A program made the position numbers and the translations under genes. Below are positions 1-12,150 of a DNA stretch of 64,000 nucleotides, piece after piece (position 1 is the stretch's first letter; every line of letters begins with the position of its first letter). This stretch comes from Sphagnum compactum. Taxonomy: Eukaryota; Bryophyta; Sphagnopsida; Sphagnales. The stretch lies in contig OZ234501.1 of the NCBI GenBank assembly GCA_965153455.1, positions 744,001-808,000 on the forward strand, read 5' to 3'. The notes under the pieces are model-generated. The model was not told the DNA's origin and did not search any database. It was given only the letters and a program-made list of their open reading frames with translations.

Positions 1-7
1 CGAGGAG

Positions 8-703
8 TTGAAGGAACTCAAGGTTCAACTTGAGAAACTCCTCGCGAAAGGCTACATCAAACCAAGCAAGTCACCATATGGGGCACCCGTCCTTTTTGTT
101 CACAAGAAGGATGAAACTTTGAGGATGTGTGTGGATTATAGAGCACTCAATAAGGCAACAGTGAAAAATCGTTATCCTTTACCTCGCATCGATGATCTAT
201 TTGATCGTCTCTCTGGAGCCAAAGTTTTTAGTAGAATTGATCTACGTTCGGGGTATTACCAAATACGGATTGCGGAAGGGGACGAAGAAAAGACCACTTG
301 TCGCACAAGGTATGGGTCATATGAGTTCTTGGTGATGCCCTTTGGGCTCACCAATGCACCCGCAACATTTTGCACCCTCATGAATGACATTTTCTGCGAA
401 TGGCTTGATGATTTTGTGGTCGTCTACATAGACGACATTTTGATTTATAGTAGCTCCATGGAGGAGCATGCGGAGCACCTTCGCAAGGTGTTCCAAAGGC
501 TAAGGGAAAACAAGTTGTATGCCAAGCTCGAGAAGTGCGAATTTGGGGTGACGGAAGTGGACTTTCTTGGGCATAGGATAACTCAAGATAGTTTGATGAT
601 GGATGACCACAAGGTCAAGGCGATTTTGGATTGGGAGCCGCCTAACTCGGTTCCCGCCCTGAGATCCTTTTTAGGATTGGCCTCCTATTATCGCAATTCA
701 TAA
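8..703 (+). pseudogene. Ty3/gypsy reverse transcriptase (5'-truncated by window, frameshifted)
   Basis: This is the reverse transcriptase part of a Ty3/gypsy pol polyprotein. The RT motifs are in order: [47 protein letters not shown], the catalytic YIDD at residues 140-143, and FLGHRI near the end. The frame closes at a TAA (701-703) in the middle of the conserved SYYR region. The expected continuation resumes at once in another frame at about 695, so a single-base indel near 690 separates RT from RNase H. The polyprotein must start upstream of the window. RT wording is that of the chromovirus branch. The family call is firm; the finer lineage is inferred. Confidence 0.93.
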
Positions 704-2481
704 AGAACTTTGCGAGAATAGCGGCCCCTTTGACAAACCTCTTGAAGAAGTCCGCCGTCACTTACGATTGGGATGAAGCATGCGACGAAGCCTTTGGAAC
801 ATTGAAGGGCATTTTGGTGAAGGCGTCGGTGTTGAAGTTGCCCGACTTTGACAAGGAGTTTGAAATCCATTCCGACGCCTCCGACTTTGCAATTGGAGGT
901 GTCATAGTGCAAGATGGAAGACCGGTGGCTTTTGAAAGCAAGAAGTTGAATGAAACGGAGAGAAGGTGGCCAACACACGAGAAGGAAATGTGGGCGGTCA
1001 TACATTGTCTCAAGACTTGGGGCCATTACATAGGCTCCAAAGACGTGGTGGTGTGGACCGACAATGTGACCTTGAAGTACTTCGCAACTCAACCCAAGTT
1101 GTCATCAAAACAACAAAGGTGGCAAGACACATTGGCCTTGTTCAATGTGGACATCTGGCACAAGCCGGGAAAGGAGAACATAGTCCCCGATGCCTTGAGC
1201 CAAAAACACCAACTTAGAGTGGTGTATGTTGGAGAGTCGGAACTTCAAAAGGAAGTTAGATTAGCAAACCGCCGAGATGCTTTTGCCAAGGAGGCAAGGC
1301 AAAGCATCCAAAATGGAGCCAAGTCCCACTTCCATTTGAAGAATGGATTATTGTGGTACAAGCAAAATCGACTCTATGTGCCGGAAGGGAAACTTAAGGA
1401 CACACTTTTGAAGGAATGTCACGATGGGCCGCTTGCGGGCCATGGTGGTGCAAAGCGCACCACAACATTCCTAAAGAAGTCCTATTATTGGCCCAACTTG
1501 AAGGATGATGCGGAGGAGTACGTGAAGACTTGTTTAACTTGTCAACAAATCCGGACCCTCAACAAGAAGCAAGCGGGTTTGTTGCAACCTTTGCCAATTC
1601 CCGAAGGGCCGTGGGAAAGTGTGTCAATGGACTTTATGGTAAGTTTGTCTTCTTCAAAGGGATTCGATGGCATCATGGTTGTGGTGGATCGATTTAGCAA
1701 AATGGCACACTTCATTCCCACAAAGGATGAAGCCACGACTCAAGAGACGGGGAGGTTGTTCTTCTCCCACATTTTTAAGCATCATGGCCTTCCGAAGGAC
1801 ATAGTGTCGAATCGGGACCCAAAGTTCACGAGTAAGTTTTGGAGGGCATTGTGGAAGCGAATGGGGTCGGAACTCAAGATAAGCACTTCATTCTGCCCCC
1901 AAACCGATGGACAAACCGAGAGGGTGAACTTGGTGATCCAACAATTCCTAAGGAATTATGTGGCGGCGGATCAACAAGATTGGGTGGATCATTTGGAGTT
2001 AGCCGAGTTTTGTTACAACAACTCGGTAAACTCCGCGACGGGATCCACCCCATTCCAAATGGTGACGGGCAAGTCATCAATTGTGCCCATGACTTGGGTC
2101 GCACAAGGACAACCTTCGATTGATGCAAGTGAGGAAGTGCCAATGGTCACACAACTTGATGAAGAAAGAAAGCGCTTGTGGGAGTTGGCAAAAGCCAACT
2201 TGGAAAAGGCGCACAAAAGGTACAAGGATTTTGCGGACAAGTCCCGACGAGAGGTGAAATTTCAAGAAGGAGACGAGGTGTGGTTGAACATCAAGAACTT
2301 CCGGTTGCCCGAAGGGTTAAGTCATAAGTTTATGGGCCCATATGCGGGTCCATTCAAAGTGTTGGAAAAGAAACTTTCCGACGCCTAAGTTAGCTTGAGA
2401 CAAGGTCCAAGCCGCAAAGAGTCGGCAAATGGCCAAGGATCCAAAAGAAAGCAATTGCAATTGTATGAAGGAAAATTCTAA
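695..2481 (+). pseudogene. Ty3/gypsy RNase H and integrase, truncated C-terminus
   Basis: This continues the pol region after the frameshift; the uninterrupted part is 730-2388. RNase H comes first (FEIHSDASDFAIGG, HEKEMWAVIHCLKTW, WTDNVTLKYF, DALSQKHQ). The integrase follows: an HHCC zinc module (His near 1420, CLTCQ near 1530-1545), then the core with MDFMVSL (Asp at 1630) and TDGQTERVN (Glu at 1918). The second catalytic Asp of the usual SDRD is Asn here (SNRD, codon 1810-1812), which should kill strand transfer. A TAA at 2386-2388 stops the frame just after the GPF module, and 30 more codons run in the same frame to a second TAA at 2479. No chromodomain is left between them, although the RT looks chromoviral, so an internal deletion is likely. 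Confidence 0.9.
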
Positions 2482-2512
2482 GTGTCAATGAGGACATTGA
2501 CCTCTTTCTTCT

Positions 2513-2524
2513 AGTGGGGGAGAG
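2513..2524 (+). other. Polypurine tract of the first gypsy element
   Basis: A purine-rich run (agtgggggagag) directly precedes a TGTCGCACCC start. This is the standard polypurine tract, the plus-strand primer, next to a 3' LTR. Confidence 0.75.
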
Positions 2525-3400
2525 TGTCGCACCCCTACTTTGGCCAAGTGTGGGGGTGAAGCCCAACACTTGGAAAAAATGGAGGTTTGGAGTCCTCTCG
2601 GACTCCCGAATGTTCAGAGCACAACAGCAAGGCCCAAAACTCCTCGCTTTGAGGTGTTCTTGGTGTCATTGAAAAGGTCTTGAAACGTAGATATCGAAAA
2701 TGACCTCGCATTGGCAATTCAAACATTAACAGCGCAAGTTATGGGCAAAAGAAGGGCCGGGAGTCAAACTGACAGTTTTACTCCTGACCACTAAAAGTCG
2801 GGAATCGACTCTTTCCTGACGTTGCCTTGGAGAGTGCGACATGGCGTTGAAAAGATCTCAACAAGGGCTATAACTTTGGTTCAGACCTCGTTGCAATCAG
2901 ACCCCGGAGTTGGGAGTTATGTCCGCTCAAAGTTCCGGAAGTCCCGCCGGGACAGTTTCGGGACTCCATTTCGGGAGTCCCAAGAATTTGTGCCATTTGA
3001 ATGTAGGCTCCGTGGTGAGCTGCAGAGAATACTATAAGGGGGAAGGTGGTGACTTCCCCCAAGTCCGGGCCGTGGTGAGTCAAGTAGTCCAAAGTGCCCG
3101 TGGCTTGTCCCAACACCCAAGGGTGTTCCCGAATGCGAACTAACCCATTTGTGGTTGGTTTTGGATGCAGATTCGTGCTTGATCTACTAGTCCATCTTCC
3201 TAGTCTAATCCCGGGGCTTCCAACTCGACCCTCTACCCCTTTCTAGAGTTGGAAGTCGGGAGCGTGCCCTTCGGTCCCAACTTTCCGCAACTTGACATTG
3301 GTGAACCCTCAAGTGGGTTCACCCCGTGACCAAGGAGCGCGTCACCATGGGTGGTAGGCATGATATGCAAGTGGGGAACGCACAAAAACAACACAAGGAA
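2525..3400 (+). repeat. 3' LTR of the first gypsy element (right end not defined)
   Basis: The LTR starts with TGTCGCACCCC straight after the polypurine tract. A TATA-like box (ctataagggg, 3033-3042) marks the likely transcription start of U3/R. The partner LTR lies outside the window, so the right end is only an estimate. Two inverted repeats sit in the distal part: cttccaactc/gagttggaag (3217-3226 and 3246-3255) and gtgaaccc/gggttcac (3301-3308 and 3315-3322). They may belong to R/U5 or to the flank. Confidence 0.6.
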
Positions 3401-6289
3401 CATGTGCAAAACCATATGGGAAAAAAATATCAACCTCATTTAACTCTGGGAAGGTCCAATTGATGGTTTCAAAGATTTGTGTTTGTCACAAAAAAACCAT
3501 TCGTGATTGTCCCAAAAAGCTCGTAATTCAAAAGGCTTTTTTTTGTTGGTCGAATATGATATAGATTGGACAATATATAATGCCAAAAACAACTTTTTGG
3601 GGTGTGTTCATATGTCATGGGAATTGAGACTTATCGTTATGCCATAAAAATCGTGGACATTAACATCTACATAGGTTTCCTAGAGGTGTTCATATGTCAT
3701 GCGAATTGAATGTTGTGGTATTTTTTATATAAAATTTGGACTATAGCATCTACGTACAAACTTTTCTATCTAGGTTGCTATAGTTATTTGGTACAATAAA
3801 TCTAGGTGGATTAATTTGTAGTTGGCTATTTCATTATCTTCCTTGTTGGAGCCGAAGTTGTGTAGGCAATGCATTTTTTTTTTGTAGTCATAATAATAAA
3901 GGGACGTTAATTTGTGGATTAGTGTGTAAACATTAGTTTTATTTTCTTGAGTCATTTCCAATTCATGCATAATAAGGTGTAAGCATTAGATTTGGGGGGG
4001 GGGGGGGGGGGGGGTGGGCAAGGGTCTTCCTAACTAGGCCCTTCCACCTAACTACCAAACTAACTTACATCTTGGCCCTACCTACCAACTATCAACCAAC
4101 CCCATTCCTACCCCATTCCTACCCACCCACCCACACTACTACCTACATACCTACCTTTGTTTGTTTCTCGACAAAAGCTCTATGTATTCTTGGTTAAATC
4201 TTTACCTCTTGGTGAAACCTCTATGTCTGGGACTAGTCAAAGCTAATGGTTTACCCCTTAACAAAACCTCTTTTCATCACAAAACCACTATCTTAGTCAA
4301 GTATTGAATAATGATCTTCTTAAATCTCATTGTTTAGTATGTTGATACTTAATGATTCATGTGAATATTGATATTGATTGATTATTAAACAAATGAATAT
4401 TCGATAATATGTTTCAAATATACAAACATAGTTGAATACATTGAACATTCAATAGTTAAATGCTATAAAATAACTCAATATACTTAATATATAAATCAAT
4501 TTAATATTACTGAAAAACTAAAAAAATATTGAAGCAATATTGATATATTTGTATTGAATGTTTAATATAATTTTTATCATATTCGTACAATGTGGAGAAA
4601 AATAAAAATGTTTAAGTTTAGGACATATATGCATGTTATGTTTTCAAGTTTTCTTTGATTGTAGTACATGGGTAGTCTTAACATATGTTTGTAATATATT
4701 TAATAAGCTTTAATCAAAAAATAAAAATCAAAGGACCACTAATTCCAATTGTTTTAGGAGTCTCAAATAAATGACAATTTTCTTGAAAGATCCATTGTAG
4801 AAAGCCATTGATTAAAAGTGTGGTTTTTGAGACAATTTCAACTTTTTTAAAAAAAAACCAATGGCTAATGCAAAAATTGATTGTTTTGACTTTTCACCCC
4901 CACCAAGAAAGTGGGCATATACCCAGTTTGAATTGTTGGTGGGTTTGCATATAAAAAAATAATTGGTCTAACCATTATTGTTAGCAAGGGAACTATAACC
5001 CAATAGAAATTTGTTACTTGACCACTTAACATCCATCTTTCATTGTGGGCTAGTTCATTTTGGTTTTATTTTGAATCCCTATATTATTCGCCGCATCCAA
5101 GGTTTGGTCCCAATAATTATTCCCTTCTCCACCCATTTAGTCAACATATGATCATCATAAACAAAAAAACCATTTAAATCTCGCCACCTAAGGTAACTAT
5201 TATCATTAGCCAATCAAATGTAGTAATTTCCTTTTAGTGGACCCCCACAATTACCCTAAAATAACACTAGTGATTAGTTTAATTAGTTTGTGGGAACTAA
5301 TTCATTATTTTTAATTACCAAAATACTGAAAAATAACTAATTTTTGTGCCAAAAATATTTATTATATCCATCAACCTAAGCACCCAAAAAAATGGTTTAT
5401 TATATCCAATGACATTTGCCATATTAGCAAGATGTTCCCAACAATTTGTGGTGGTCGTATTTTTCAACAACCAACACTTGCTAATTTAATTCAACTAATA
5501 CAATTCTCCATTAAGTATACAATTGATAAACCCAACTTTCAAACCATAATGAATTAAGCATGCCAACTACTCAACCTTGTAGCTCTAAGAACATTTTTCC
5601 ATTCTTTGGGGTGTAAGGTGAGTCCCTTGGAGTGAGGCATTCCCCCAAATAAAGGCCCACTAGTAAATTAGAGCTTGACAAGTTTCCAAATCTTAGGCAT
5701 GGTTCATTTGGTGGGCTTACTATTTGGTTGAAAATTGAGGCTTGTAAATTTTGTTTGTAATTAAAAAAGAAGTTAGTGCTATATATTTTTTGGGGAACAC
5801 AATAGGAGACTCGATGTATATTTAGGTAATTATGTAAATGTTGTAATTTTTTCATTTAAAAAGTTTGTTTCCAACAAGAAGCAAACAACAAGTGTTTCCA
5901 ACAAGAAGTTATTTTAAAATCAAGCAAAGTGAAATGTGATGATGTTTTTAAGCATAGATGTGTGATCTGGCTGGTTTTGTGGAAACAAGGAAACAACTAT
6001 TAACATTAAAGCCTAGTCACCGTAACAACTAGATTGGCTTTGTAGTTGCTCACCACATGAATGTAGAGTGAGATTTTTGTATTCTCCTATTAAATGGCGA
6101 TGTTGCATAGCATGATAAGTTACTTGTGTTTTCAAAGTGTACAATATACAACAAAACAAGGTCCTTAACTTTAGATATGTAGGATGAATTTGAATATGCC
6201 ACAAGACCTCTATTGATAATGTCATTGCATGCTGACTAGTGATTCAAAGATGAGTTGCAGCACTTAGTAGTTTATTTAGTTATAGAAGT
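3401..6289. other. Gene-poor AT-rich stretch with a 21-G run
   Basis: No convincing coding region or structured RNA is seen. It contains a 21-base G homopolymer at 3994-4014 followed by tggg, and a pyrimidine-rich simple repeat of cctac/ccac units at about 4030-4160. A short minus-strand open frame at 5571-5855 has no recognisable domain. Confidence 0.6.
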
Positions 6290-6448
6290 ATGCATGAGTT
6301 CCCATCTAATGTGCCCCTATTGTTCTACGGTGTGGGTTTTAACCTTTCTATGGCTGTCAAAATCTTGGAAGCTTATGAGGGCATTTTGGAAGAAGACTCT
6401 CCCATTGATAATGAAAGATATGAACATAGTGAAATGCTTCTTTACAAG
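6290..6448 (+). pseudogene. NAA15: NAA15-like exon 1 of 3 seen (NatA auxiliary subunit)
   Basis: The peptide AVKILEAYEGILEEDSPI, followed by NERYEHSEMLLYK, matches the TPR-rich region of NAA15, the ribosome-anchoring auxiliary subunit of the N-terminal acetyltransferase NatA, where plant proteins read AVEILEAYEGTLEDD...EHTEMILYKV. The exon ends at a good donor (AAG/gtgaat at 6449) in phase 0. The true 5' boundary is unclear: homology begins near 6330, and the first dozen codons may be intron. The next two exons follow in order at 7240 and 14036. The family identification is from memory of the plant protein, not from a search. Confidence 0.7.
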
Positions 6449-7239
6449 GTGAATATGCAAAATCATTCGATTACCCCTATAGTATATGTACTCAGTTGTA
6501 GCTAGAGTGAAGTGGATACAATAGATCTCATAAAAACCTTGAAACCAAACACTTCATGCTTATAAAAGTGTAGGGTTGGGTGGCCAATCAAAATGTTAAG
6601 TGCTGCAAACCTATAGAGCCCATCTCCTAGAGGAAGAAATACATAGAGAATATGGGAGAGTTTCTTAGTCACAAAATCCTTTGGTAGTGTCAAAACTTTA
6701 CATGGACCCCCATGTAGTTGATAATCAAGGTAGGGCCATGTCAATTGAACTCCATCACCTAGTTGCATTTTACTATGTCAAATTGTCGAGTCATTACAGG
6801 GTTGGTTTGAGCAAAAAAAAATAGCATTACAGTAACTCATTTCCTAATACTGGCTAAGTTAGTGACTCAATGTAAGTTAAACCTTGGAACCAACTACTTT
6901 GCTAGGGTATGACTATTACCATGGATGCACTAAGGGTTAAGCACTCAAGAAATTATCTTTTAAAATTTGAGCATGTTTGCTAACCTAATTGTAATTGTAC
7001 CTACCAGGTGCAATAAATGTTAATGTGGGTGGTTGCCCTACTAGGAAGTGTGGTAGGGCCCTAACAAGATTAATGGGTGTAAGACTACACTTGGCATGCC
7101 CTGTTGTTAAACAATTTTCTAGTCTGGTCAACATTTATGTCCATGCTAGAATTTAGGTCTCTTTGGATCAACAATATCTAGCCCATTCACCTATCAGTGA
7201 CCCACTTATGTTTCTTTCATTGTTTTTGTGTTATGGAAG

Positions 7240-7311
7240 AGGCACTTACTTGAGGAATCGGGAGACCCAAAGAAGGCACTGGATGAACTTTTGAAGAAAG
7301 AAGCAAAAATT
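7240..7311 (+). pseudogene. NAA15: NAA15-like exon 2 of 3 seen
   Basis: This short exon of 24 codons reads HLLEESGDPKKALDELLKK then EAKI. It corresponds to the segment that follows the previous exon in NAA15 (SLLEESG...AL.EL.KKE.KIVDK). It lies between a weak acceptor (ggaag/AGG) and a donor (ATT/gtattg), and both junctions keep phase 0. No stop lies inside. The next coding piece, beginning VDK as expected, is 6.7 kb away at 14036 because a copia element sits in the intron. Confidence 0.7.
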
Positions 7312-7594
7312 GTATTGCACCTTGCACTTTTGTTTTGCAATTAACCATTTATCCTTAATAGTGTGGAACTCTTGTTGGACATGGTTGTATATTGCCATCT
7401 TAGGCTTAGATGTTTAACCTCACAAGCTTTTTCCAACTTGAGTTAGATGCTATTGGCTTTCATTTTGTCAGTTATATCTCATGGTTGAGTTTTCCCATTG
7501 TGACTGAGAATTCAACAAAAACTAACCACACTAAAATATCAAACATTTTATTACATAATTATCTAAAACCCAAAATCAAAAGCTGATGAAGTGA

Positions 7595-7599
7595 GTTGG
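7595..7599 (+). other. Probable target-site duplication, left copy (copia)
   Basis: The five bases gttgg abut the left LTR; gtttg (13665-13669) abuts the right LTR. Four of five match, as expected for an aged 5-bp duplication. Confidence 0.45.
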
Positions 7600-7897
7600 T
7601 GTTAACAAATAGGAGATCTACTCAAGTGCAAACATAAAACTTTATTGAGAGGAAACTATAACACGATGCTCACAACACAAAACACAAAATCAAGAACTCT
7701 TCAAGGTTCTTATCACAAGAAATACACAAACTTGTGTAATGAAGAAAGCCAAACCATCAACACCAAGGTATTTAACTATAAGACCACACCACAAATAACC
7801 AAACTAAAATAAGTAAAGAAGGTAGTTCAACCTTGTGAAAGTAACCTAGTTACTTTCTTACTCTAGTAACTAACTAGTTGAGCTTGAATTCTCAACA
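7600..7897 (-). repeat. Copia 3' LTR (left)
   Basis: A 298-bp repeat that starts TGTTAACAAATAGG and ends ...TCTCAACA on the + strand, nearly identical to 13352-13664. On the minus strand it begins TGTTGAGAATTC directly after the purine tract. Confidence 0.93.
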
Positions 7898-7910
7898 CTC
7901 CCCCTCAAGC
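7898..7910 (-). other. Copia polypurine tract
   Basis: On the minus strand the sequence gcttgagggggag runs straight into the LTR start TGTTGAG, which is the usual position of the plus-strand primer. Confidence 0.85.
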
Positions 7911-7941
7911 CCAAATCCACTTCTAGTACACCAAGCATTTT

Positions 7942-8388
7942 TCAAAACTTCTTTAGCTTGTCTGTACCTAAAGCCTTTGTGAAAATGTCAACAACCTGAT
8001 CTTCAGTACTGACATGAATAAGGTCAATTTCTTTTGTTAGAACTTTTTCTCTAATAAAGTGGTAGTGCACCTCAATATGCTTTGTCCTAGCATGATAGAC
8101 CGGGTTGTTAGCAAGTAATATGCTACTGATGTTATCACAATAAATGACAACATTAGCATCCACTAATTGTCCCAAATCTGAGAGTAATTTTTGTAACCAA
8201 ACTACTTCACTTGCAGCAATTGCTGCACCTCTGTATTCTGCCTCCGTGCTTGATAATGCAAATGTTGGTTGTTTCTTACTGCTCCAACTAACAGCACCAC
8301 TTCCAAAAGAAAACATGAAACCACTAGTTGATCTTCTATTTGAAACATTGCCAACCCAATTAGCATCCGTGTATCCATGTACTTATAA
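7942..8388 (-). pseudogene. Copia RNase H domain
   Basis: The reading is HGYTDANWVG, SRRSTSGF-like, SSTEAEYRGAA, VIYCDNISSILLANNP, HARTKHIEVHYHFIREKV, then VDIFTKAL. This is the classic C-terminal RNase H of copia pol, with the catalytic D (TDANW), E (TEAEY) and D (CDN) kept. It is in the same frame as the RT upstream but separated from it by TAG (8389-8391) and TAA (8383-8385). It ends about 45 bp before the polypurine tract. Confidence 0.92.
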
Positions 8389-10197
8389 CTAGCTCTTGGC
8401 TTCATAGAAAATTCCACAATGCAAAGTATGTTTTATGTACCTCAGTATGTGCCTCACTGCATCCAAATGTGGCTTTCGTGGTGTTTGCATGAATTGACTC
8501 ACCACTCCAACTGCATAACTCAAATCTGGCCTTGTGATGGTCATGTAAATCAAACTCCCCACTATGCACCTATACATAGTGGCATCCTCCACAAGGTCTC
8601 CTTCATCTGCATTTAACTTCACATTTTGCTCCAATGGAATTGAAATGGGTTTGCACCCTGTCATCCCATATTCGGACAATTTGTTCAAGGCATATTGCCA
8701 TTGTAATAACCATATCCCTTTGGGGGATTGGATTACCTCAATGTCGAGGAAGTAACGCAACTCTCCCAAATCCTTCATCTCAAACTTTTGCTTCAAAAGT
8801 TTCTTCAAATCAAAGATGTCTGCATCACTATCTCTTATGATAATCAAGTCATCAACATAGACTATGACCACAATCCCATGATCTGTCTTTTTCACATATA
8901 GTGAAAAATCTGCATTGGATGTTTGAAATCCACTAGTGACAAGATATTGACCTATCTTATCTGACCAAGCTCTAGGTGCTTGTTTCAAGCCGTACAACGC
9001 TTTCTTCAACCTACAAACCAAATTAGGATGTGTTTGGTCCACATAACCTGGTGGTTGTTCCATGTACACTTCTTCTTGTAAATCTCCATGAAGAAAGGCA
9101 TTCTTTACATCCATTTGATGTAATGACCATCCTTTTGCTGCTGCCATAGCAATGATTGCTCTTATAGTTGTCATTTTGGCAAATGGACTATAGGTCTCTT
9201 CATAGTCTATGCCATAAGTTTGGGCATAACCTTTGGCAACCAATCTTGCTTTGTATCTGCTCACAGATCCATCTGCATTGTGCTTGACTTTGTATACCCA
9301 TTTGCACCCAATTGCTTTCTTGTCCTTTGGTAAAACTACCAACTCCCAAGTATCATTAGCATCCAACGCTACCATCTTTTCATCCATGGCATTGTCCCAC
9401 TTAGGGTTTCCAGTCGCTTGTTCAAAACAAGTGGGTTCAACCTCCTGTATAACTCTCACCATGTATGCGTAATGATGAGCTACAAAGCCATCATATGTGA
9501 GTTTTTGTACAGGGTACTTGACTCGTGTGGATCTTCGTACTCCACTAATGTTGTCAGGTGTTTTCAAAACTTTCTTGGCCATCCGAGTTCCAGGAGTAGT
9601 AACTAAAGGGATTCTTGATTCTTCACCCACACTCTTCTCTAAATCACTTGACTCAGCATCTACATGAGAATTCCTGGATGATGTTTGAAAACTACCATGT
9701 ACAATGTTTGAAGATCTTAATCTTCCTTTCCATGGAATGCTACTGGACCTACTAATTGAAGATTCTTGTGGTCCACTAATTAATCGTGATTCTTGTTCCA
9801 CATTTGATGAAACATCACCATTTCTAGCCTCTCCATCTTCTGCTATCTTCAATGGTGAATACCAACTAATCATCTCATCAAACACAACATCTCTACTCAC
9901 TTGTAACTTCCGAGTGCAAGGGTTGAAACATCTATATCCTTTTTGTTCTAAGGAATATCGAATGAAGATACACTTCTCAGCTTTTGGATCTAGTTTTGAT
10001 CTCTTCTCATCAGGAACATGCACGTATGCAATGCAACCAAACACTCTAAGGTGCGAGACATCAGGTTTCTTGCCTGTGAATTTTTCTTCGGGTGTCATGC
10101 CATGAACTGTTGCTGTGGGTGTTCGATTCATGATATAGACTGCAGTTGCTACCGCCTCAACCCAAAAGTAATTTGGCAAGTTCTTTTCATTCAACAT
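8389..10197 (-). pseudogene. Copia integrase C-terminus and reverse transcriptase
   Basis: An open stretch of 602 codons. Its first part is the end of the integrase (LPNYFWVEAVATAVYIMNR, HLRVFGCIAYVHVP, KCIFIRYS). A Ser-rich linker follows, and then the copia RT from about residue 285 (KWVYKVKHNADGSVSRYKAR, QMDVKNAFLHGDLQEEVYM, KKALYGLKQAPRAW, catalytic YVDD at 8848-8859). It stops at a TAG in the RNase H linker. The domain itself has no break, so the RT would look normal if it were expressed. The preceding integrase frame is separated from it by a TAG at 10249-10251. Confidence 0.95.
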
Positions 10198-10248
10198 GGC
10201 ACGTGCTATTTCTGCAATGTGCCTGTTCTTCCTTTCAGCAACTCCATT

Positions 10249-11265
10249 CTATTGTGGGGAGTAACTACATGAGTACTTCCTTTGAATTCCATGCTCCTTC
10301 AAGTACTCACTGAATTCATTTGAAAAATATTCTCCCCCTCCATCAGACCTTAGGCATTTGATGCTCACACCCTTCTCCTTCTCTACCATTGCCTTGAAGT
10401 TCAAAAAATGCTGAAACAGTTCACCTTTATGTTTCATGAAATAGACCCACACCTTCCTTGTGTGGTCATCAATGAAACTCACGTAGTACTTGCATCCTCC
10501 AATGGATTATGTCTTCGTGGTCCACACATATGAGTGGATCATTTCCAAAGGTTTGGAACTTACATGAATTGTTTGAGCTGGAAATGGATGCCTAGCTTGC
10601 TTCCCCAATTGACATGCTTCACAAACTTCTGACATCACCTCTTCTGTTCCAAATTTGGAAAGACCTCTAACAAGATTTTGTTTCTCCATCGGCTTAAGAC
10701 GCTGGAGATTAACATGGCCAACCCGCTTGTGCCAAATTCCAATGTCTCCAGCTCCTTTTCCATGTAAGAATAACATGGAATTCACCTCAGGCATGTTCAC
10801 ATCCAAGGTGAACATTCGTCCATTCCTTTCCCCTTTTGCAATCAATTTGCTTTGGTGTTTCATGTCTTCCACAAAACATCCATTAGGGTTGAATGTCACC
10901 TGTAAACCTTGTTCCACCATCTGGCCTACGGAGACCAAATTTTTTGTTATGGTTAGAACATGAAGTACATCTTTCAAGTACTTTGTTTGCCCATTTTACA
11001 TGGACAATGGCACCTTGCCAATTTGTGTGATGGGGTGTGTAGTGTCATCACCAGTTTCCACAAACCCTGGTGTCTTCAAATCCCTTGTGTCTCTAAACCA
11101 TTCTCCATGGCTAGTCATGTGGTTTGAAGCTCCAGAATCCACATACCAGACATTGTTATCTGATACACCTCCTATCATTGAATTTGCCATGTGCTGCATC
11201 ACAAACAGTTGTTCGTCACCTTGATTGCTAGTTGATGCATAATTCCCTTGTTGCAACTTTCCATT
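10249..11265 (-). pseudogene. Copia protease, GAG-pre-integrase and integrase core
   Basis: This is one reading frame in three pieces cut by in-frame TAA codons at 10996-10998 and 10507-10509, with a TGA at 11266-11268 before it and a TAG at 10249-10251 after it. The first piece carries the aspartic protease site WYVDSGASNHMT. The second carries WHKRVGHVNLQRL and CEACQLGKQARHPF, the zinc module of the pre-integrase region. The third carries the core FIDDHTRKVWVYFMKHK and SDGGGEYFSNEFSEYL. The order protease-integrase-RT fixes the element as Ty1/copia. No frameshift is present. Confidence 0.92.
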
Positions 11266-12150
11266 TCATGCATCATGGTCCCTTTGATAACAGTTCTTTG
11301 CCATGTGCCCAGGTTTCCTACAGTAGTAACAGTTTGAGTTGCTATTTAGTTGTTGACCTCGATGACTTCCACCGCGACCTCCACGACTTCCTCTTCCTTT
11401 AAAGCTTCCTCGTCCACCTCCATGAGACTGACCTTCATGTTGATGATGTCCACCATGCGAGTTTCCGTGTCGACCTTGAAATGAAGTTTTACCACCTCTA
11501 CCTCTACCTCTATTAGAATTTGAGTAGAAGGCACTCTCTTGTGATCCTCCATTGGATGAGGTACCAACAATTCTCATTTCTTCACTTATAAAGAAGGTTA
11601 TTAAGTCTTGGAAATCGGGAAATGTTTCTTGATTACAAGTGAGGTACGAAACTGACTATAGTATTTTCCAAGTCCATTCAAGGTCACGGCCACTAGATCT
11701 TCATCATCTACAGGGGCTCCTATAGATGCAAGAACATCTGCAAGGTTTTTCACCTTTGTAGAATAGTCATGATGTTTATCTTGTTTTTCTGTAGATTATG
11801 CAACTCTTGTTTGAGCTGCATTTTACGAGCTTGTGTATTGGTGCTATAAATTTTCACCAATGTATCCCAAGCTTGCTTAGGTGATTATGCATCTTGAATA
11901 TGCACAATCATGGAATCAGACACACTCACAGAAAGCCAATACAAGACTTTCCTTGTTTTTTCACGCCAAGTTTTATTGGCTTGAATTTGTTGTTGTGTGA
12001 GGTTTTCTGGGAAAGGAGGTTCTATCTCATCACTAGTTATGAATTCCCAATAACCTTTCCCCATCAAGAAATTCATAATCCTAAATTTCCACACTTAAAA
12101 TTGTTCTTGTCCAATTTCTCAATTGCAATTTGAGAATGATTATCTACCAT
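11266..12150 (-). pseudogene. Copia gag (nucleocapsid and capsid remains)
   Basis: The likely start is an ATG at 12150 (reading MVDNHSQIAIEKLDKNNF). One base seems missing near 12100, after which the frame reads MNFLMGKGYWEF, the usual copia gag opening. A second frame change occurs near 11630. The final part reads SEEMRIVGTSSNGG, a Gly/Arg/His-rich linker, and one zinc knuckle CYYCRKPGHMAKNC. The two indels make gag more damaged than pol. Confidence 0.85.

Noticed and set aside
7942-11577. In-frame stops explained by RNA editing (U to C, as in fern or hornwort organelles)
   Set aside because: The element is nuclear, two unrelated elements share the pattern, and DNA-level cytosine deamination is simpler.
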